A DNA stretch of 34,926 bases from an uncultured Solirubrobacteraceae bacterium. GTDB taxonomy: Bacteria > Actinomycetota > Thermoleophilia > Solirubrobacterales > Solirubrobacteraceae. This document shows, piece by piece, positions 31,821 through 34,926 of this stretch. The position numbers and the translations under genes were made by a program. Location of the stretch: NCBI GenBank assembly GCA_902806175.1, contig CADCVQ010000025.1, positions 1 through 34,926 of the forward strand. Direction: 5' to 3'. The notes under the pieces were generated by a model. That model saw nothing but the letters and a program-made list of their open reading frames with translations, did no database searches and had not been told where the DNA came from. How positions within the stretch are numbered: the first letter of the stretch is position 1; every line of letters begins with the position of its first letter.

Positions 31821-32455
31821 TCGGCGAGGACGAGGCGCTCCTTCGGGAGGGCCTCGTCCTCATCCTCGGGCAGTCGGAGTTCGAGCTGGCGGGCGCCGCC
31901 GAGGACGCCGACGCCCTCATGGCGCTCGTCGAGGAGGCGAAGCCGGACGTCGTCGTCACGGACATCCGAATGCCGCCCGGCCGCACCGACGACGGCCTCC
32001 GCGCGGCGATCGCGATCCGCCGCCGGTGGCCCCACACGGCCGTGCTTGTGCTGTCCCAGCACGTGCAGCGCCGCTACGCGCATGAGCTCCTGGGCGACCG
32101 GCCCGCCGGCGTCGGCTACCTGCTCAAGCAGCGTGTGGCCGACGTGGACGCGTTCCTCCGCGCAGTGCGGACCGTCGCCGCAGGCGGCGCGGTCATCGAC
32201 CACGAGGTCGTCGAGATCATGCTCGACCGCTCGGCCCGCCATGACCCCGGCCTCGCCGCGCTCCCCGCGCGGCAGCGCGAGGTCCTCGGGCTCATGGCCG
32301 AGGGGCTGAGCAACGCCGGGATCGCCCACCGCCTCTACGTCACCGAGAAGGCGGTGGTCCAGCACTGCTCGAAGATCTACGCCGCGCTCGGCCTTGCGCC
32401 GACAACCGACGAGCACCGGCGGGTGCTGGCCGTCGTGCGCCACCTCGCGGGCTGA
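31808..32455 (+). CDS. NarL/LuxR-family response regulator
   Basis: 215 aa from GTG 31808, overlapping the kinase 3' end by 13 bp. The receiver has Asp8, phospho-acceptor Asp52 (VVVTDIRMPPG) and Lys in YLLKQRV. The C-terminal LuxR-type HTH (PARQREVLGLMAEGLSNAGI; LYVTEKAVVQHCSKIYAALG) binds DNA. It forms a two-component pair with the upstream kinase. If that kinase is truly broken, this regulator is orphaned or uses other phosphate donors. Targets unknown; the neighbouring monooxygenase is a candidate only by proximity. Confidence 0.92.
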   Translation: MRVVIGEDEALLREGLVLILGQSEFELAGAAEDADALMALVEEAKPDVVVTDIRMPPGRTDDGLRAAIAIRRRWPHTAVLVLSQHVQRRYAHELLGDRPAGVGYLLKQRVADVDAFLRAVRTVAAGGAVIDHEVVEIMLDRSARHDPGLAALPARQREVLGLMAEGLSNAGIAHRLYVTEKAVVQHCSKIYAALGLAPTTDEHRRVLAVVRHLAG

Positions 32456-32959
32456 GCCGAAGACGGTTCGCAGCGATCGGGCGACCGCGGACAGCCAGGA
32501 GGTGATGGCAAGCCGCAGCCGAGCGCGCGGTGAAACCCGCCGCCAGTACTTGACGACGTCGCGGTGATGACCGGCGTGCCGTTGAGGTCGTTGCGGGGGC
32601 GCAGGTAGGCGGCGGCGACCGCATCCGGGTCGTACTGGTGCTCCGTAGGGCACGAGGCGCACGGTGGTGCTCGAGCCCCCGGCCAGGCAGATGAGGACGA
32701 TCGCCGACAGGTGAACGCGCGATGCAGACACGACGGACCCAACTCCCATTGGTCCCGCGACCGACCCGCTCACTGCCCGTCGACGGACAACGAGGTGCAG
32801 CGACACCCGCGCACACGGGACCTAGGTCCTCTTCCCCCAAGAAGCAACGGTCGCTACACTCGCGCGCGATACTGGACCCCGGAGGGTGCTCCGACGACTG
32901 CGTAGCGGTCGTCTCACGGGTCCGCTGCACGTGGCGGCAGGGACTTCGATCCGTGACAT
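32456..32959. other. 519-bp intergenic region, no convincing gene
   Basis: On the minus strand a signal-peptide-like stretch (VHLSAIVLICLAGGSSTTVR, near 32720-32660) and, in another frame, EHQYDPDAVAAAYLRPRNDL near 32640-32580 could be remains of a small secreted protein broken by a frameshift; support is weak. A TACACT at 32855-32860 may be the -10 box for the downstream monooxygenase, giving a leader of ~110 nt. Confidence 0.35.
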
Positions 32960-32966
32960 AAGGAGG
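32960..32966 (+). promoter_or_regulatory. Strong Shine-Dalgarno fixing the monooxygenase start
   Basis: AAGGAGG, 8 nt before GTG 32975. An in-frame stop at 32954-32956 lies just upstream, so GTG 32975 is well supported. Confidence 0.8.
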
Positions 32967-32974
32967 AATCTGGC

Positions 32975-34926
32975 GTGGAACGGGGCGGGGTGCGGGAATC
33001 TCAATACAGGACGACAGGTGCCGACCATGACGGAGGCGACGGCGTTCTGTCCGGTGCGGACGGCGTACCCCAGCATGTCGGAGTAGTTGACCAGCCGATC
33101 GTTGATGCGCCGCCGGAGGTCGTCTCCGATGCGCCGCCGGAGGTCGTCTCCGATGCGCCGCCGGACGTCGTCTCCGATGCGCCCGTCGCGCCGTTCTATC
33201 GGCTGCCGCAGGTCACGCCGTTGTCGAAGATCGGGACGCCGGATGAGCGTCGGCGCTGGTGGGCGCCGGCCGGTTGGTTGCTCATCGCCGTTACGAGCCT
33301 GGTCTTCTACGCAATTCTGGTGGCGCTGTCCCCGCTGCTGCTGACCGCGATCGTCGGCCGCCGGATCTGGCGCACGACGCTGCGCTACCGCCGCTCGCCG
33401 GCGGACCTGCGCATCGCCGTGATCGGTGGCGGTTGGAGTGGTCTGCAGTGTCTGCAGCGTTTCCGTGAGATCGGCGTCGAGCAGGTCGATGTGTTCGAGC
33501 GCTACGACGACGTCGGCGGCACGTGGAGTCCGCACCTGCGCTACCACGGGCTTCAGACCCACGCCAGCATGACGGTCACCTCATTCGATGGGGTCCCTTA
33601 CAGCGAGGACCCCGACGTGCAGGGCGGGAAGGTCATGGCCGAGGAGGTCCAGCGCTATATCCACCGCTTCGCCGACGCGCGGAACCTGGGTTCGCACTGT
33701 CAGCTCAACAGCAATGTCGAGTCGCTGAGCTACTCATCCGCGGACCGCACCGGGACGTTGACCGTCACCGACACCCGCACGGGCGAAGCACGGACTGCTG
33801 GACCCTATGACCTCGTGATCTGGGCGTCGATGGCGGCTTTCGGCCCGATCCCACATCTTCCAGGAGCGGAGGAGTTCCGGGGTCGGCAGCTCCACACCGT
33901 GTCCTTCTCAGATGCCGAATTCGACGACATCGTGCGCCACAACCGGCGGGTCGTCCTGGTCGGCGGAGGCAAAGCTGCCTGCGACATCGCGTTGGGCCTC
34001 CGCCGGGGGGGTCACGACAACTTCGCGTGGGTGATGCGCAGGCCTTACCTGTTCTACAAGTTCGAGGCGCTGCTGCACGATGCATCGCCGATGAACAAGC
34101 TGCGTGGTCTCAGTTACCTCGCGACTGTGGTCTGGACCGGCGTGTCACGACGGTTCGGAGCCATCCTGCACTGGTCATCCGGCCACCTGCACGCCATCGG
34201 TCGCCCGCACACCGACTTCACCCGCTTCCACGGTGGGGTTCTTTGCCCGACGCAGCGCCGACAGCTGCGAGATATTTCATACACGATCGGAAACCCGGTT
34301 CGGTTCGAGAAGGACGCAGTCGTCCTCGAAGACGGAGCGGAGTTGCCGGCCGACGTTGTCATCTGGGCCACCGGCAACAGCACCGGCATCGACACCCTGG
34401 GGCTGGCGAAGGACGGGAAGCCGTTCACCTTGGACCCGAAGGCCAAGCTCTACAACCACTTCGTCGTTCCGGACCTGCCGGTGCTGGCTTCCTCGACCGC
34501 ACTGTGGACGACCTTCGGGCCGATGCGTGCCACCAACGCAGCCGACCTGGCCGTCTACCACCTCGCCGTGCGCAAGGAGCGCTCGCAGAGGGAGATGCAG
34601 AGGGCCGCACGGCGACAGATCAGCCGGAACAGCATCCTGCACTCCTTCATCTGGGCGCGCGACGCGTGCTGGCTACAGCGATGGGTGCATTTCCACATCG
34701 ACCTCGTGCTGCAAGGCATCACTCCGGTGGAGGCCTTCTTCAAGCACGCTCTAGAGGTCTTCGTGTTCGCGAAGGAAACGCCACTGCGGTTCAATCTGCT
34801 GCCGTCTGGACCTGCCGGCGCGCCTGCTCGGGGTCCCGAGGCGGGAGCTGTATGGCGACCGGTCGCCAACGGCGACGGAGTGGCGGGCGTCGCGGGGGTG
34901 AGCGCGGTGATCGCCCGCGAGGAGAG
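32975..34926 (+). CDS. Membrane-anchored FAD/NADPH flavin monooxygenase (3' end beyond window)
   Basis: 650 codons with no stop before the edge. The N-terminal ~100 residues are disordered and contain a tandem DAPPEVVS repeat; a hydrophobic segment follows at ~101-127 (WLLIAVTSLVFYAILVALSP). From 146 the enzyme matches the flavin-containing/Baeyer-Villiger monooxygenase group: FAD-binding GGGWSG (151-156), GGTW (181-184), the signature FRGRQLHTVSF (301-311, FxGxxxHxxxF), NADPH-binding GGGKAA (330-335) and VVIWATGNSTGIDTLGLA near the end. It probably oxygenates a small or lipophilic substrate at the membrane. Codon use is somewhat less GC-biased than the housekeeping genes, which fits acquisition. 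Typical family members lack the repeat region and anchor. Confidence 0.85.
   Translation, partial: MERGGVRESQYRTTGADHDGGDGVLSGADGVPQHVGVVDQPIVDAPPEVVSDAPPEVVSDAPPDVVSDAPVAPFYRLPQVTPLSKIGTPDERRRWWAPAGWLLIAVTSLVFYAILVALSPLLLTAIVGRRIWRTTLRYRRSPADLRIAVIGGGWSGLQCLQRFREIGVEQVDVFERYDDVGGTWSPHLRYHGLQTHASMTVTSFDGVPYSEDPDVQGGKVMAEEVQRYIHRFADARNLGSHCQLNSNVESLSYSSADRTGTLTVTDTRTGEARTAGPYDLVIWASMAAFGPIPHLPGAEEFRGRQLHTVSFSDAEFDDIVRHNRRVVLVGGGKAACDIALGLRRGGHDNFAWVMRRPYLFYKFEALLHDASPMNKLRGLSYLATVVWTGVSRRFGAILHWSSGHLHAIGRPHTDFTRFHGGVLCPTQRRQLRDISYTIGNPVRFEKDAVVLEDGAELPADVVIWATGNSTGIDTLGLAKDGKPFTLDPKAKLYNHFVVPDLPVLASSTALWTTFGPMRATNAADLAVYHLAVRKERSQREMQRAARRQISRNSILHSFIWARDACWLQRWVHFHIDLVLQGITPVEAFFKHALEVFVFAKETPLRFNLLPSGPAGAPARGPEAGAVWRPVANGDGVAGVAGVSAVIAREE
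33104..33184 (+). repeat. 24-bp in-frame tandem repeat (about 3.4 copies)
   Basis: Units start at 33104, 33128, 33152 and (partial) 33176. The first three are nearly identical (third differs by Glu to Asp) and encode DAPPEVVS. Being in frame, copy changes would lengthen or shorten the disordered N terminus without shifting the reading frame. Confidence 0.85.

Larger units (their letters stand above)
28254..34926 (+). mobile_element. Probable tRNA-integrated genomic element (right end not in window)
   Basis: Inferred from a tyrosine integrase immediately downstream of a tRNA gene, an excisionase-type gene next to it, a damaged kinase gene with an apparently missing 5' end, and accessory gene content to the window edge. 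The tRNA 3' sequence was looked for again downstream and not found, so the right boundary is unknown; how much of 30300-34926 is really element DNA is uncertain. Confidence 0.5.

Noticed and set aside
31445-32806. Minus-strand open frame opposite the NarL regulator
   Set aside because: Antisense shadow of the regulator; only its first part (32660-32806) has a signal-like stretch, noted as weak.
33104-33184. 24-bp repeats as a CRISPR or iteron origin
   Set aside because: Units are directly adjacent with no spacers, in frame with a well-supported gene, and no Rep gene is nearby.
28328-34926. Search for the right attachment site as a second copy of the tRNA 3' end
   Set aside because: No convincing copy was found by eye; the element end is assumed to lie outside the window.

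Overview
The window is very GC-rich, densely packed bacterial chromosome. Codons are strongly G/C-ending, the secreted proteins are rich in Ala, Pro and Arg, TANNNT-type -10 boxes lie very close to start codons, and the protein families fit a deep-branching actinobacterium. My best guess, from style and not from any search, is class Thermoleophilia (Solirubrobacter, Conexibacter or Patulibacter-like).

Layout. 1-4043 (minus): alaS (runs off the left edge) and mnmA, translationally coupled; mnmA carries an IscU/NifU-like domain at its N terminus. 4228-7545: a secreted two-domain multicopper oxidase, an ACT-type threonine dehydratase, and a 2-keto-4-pentenoate hydratase family enzyme facing it. 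7786-17041: a block of exported proteins. It holds a seven-blade RCC1-type propeller with two cysteines per blade, a BNR-repeat protein with putative cell-wall-binding (CWB2) repeats, a frameshifted relic of another BNR-type protein, and two small secreted proteins that share a one-domain Ig-like N terminus (one ends in an Arg-rich tail, the other in RTX calcium-binding repeats). An NMT1/THI5-like protein and a VOC protein lie among them. 17227-20836: a PAS-GAF histidine kinase, a convergent single-domain receiver, a membrane-anchored thioredoxin-fold protein without the CxxC, and a DksA/TraR-type zinc-finger protein behind a 303-bp intergenic region that contains a long imperfect palindrome. 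20858-26817 (all minus): a tight probable operon of an aminopeptidase T/NicX-like protein, glutamate formimidoyltransferase, a two-TM protein, a metallo-beta-lactamase hydrolase, hisS and aspS. The hisS-aspS, MBL-hisS and alaS-mnmA junctions overlap by 1-4 bases. 26942-28126: two small exported or anchored proteins, convergent across a hairpin.

28254-34926 looks like the left part of an integrated element. A CAT-anticodon tRNA is followed 99 bp later by a tyrosine integrase and an oppositely oriented excisionase-type HTH gene, then a damaged histidine kinase (one-base frameshift, apparently missing 5' end), its intact NarL-type regulator, and a membrane-anchored flavin monooxygenase that runs off the right edge and has a 24-bp in-frame tandem repeat. 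No right attachment site was seen, so the element end is unknown.

The most interesting items are the IscU-MnmA fusion, the intergenic palindrome before the DksA-like gene, a recurring leaderless promoter-start arrangement, the tRNA/integrase element with its overlapping int-xis pair and N-terminally extended monooxygenase, and the two decayed genes. No CRISPR array, rRNA or insertion sequence was seen. I found no clearly new multi-gene defence or biosynthetic system.
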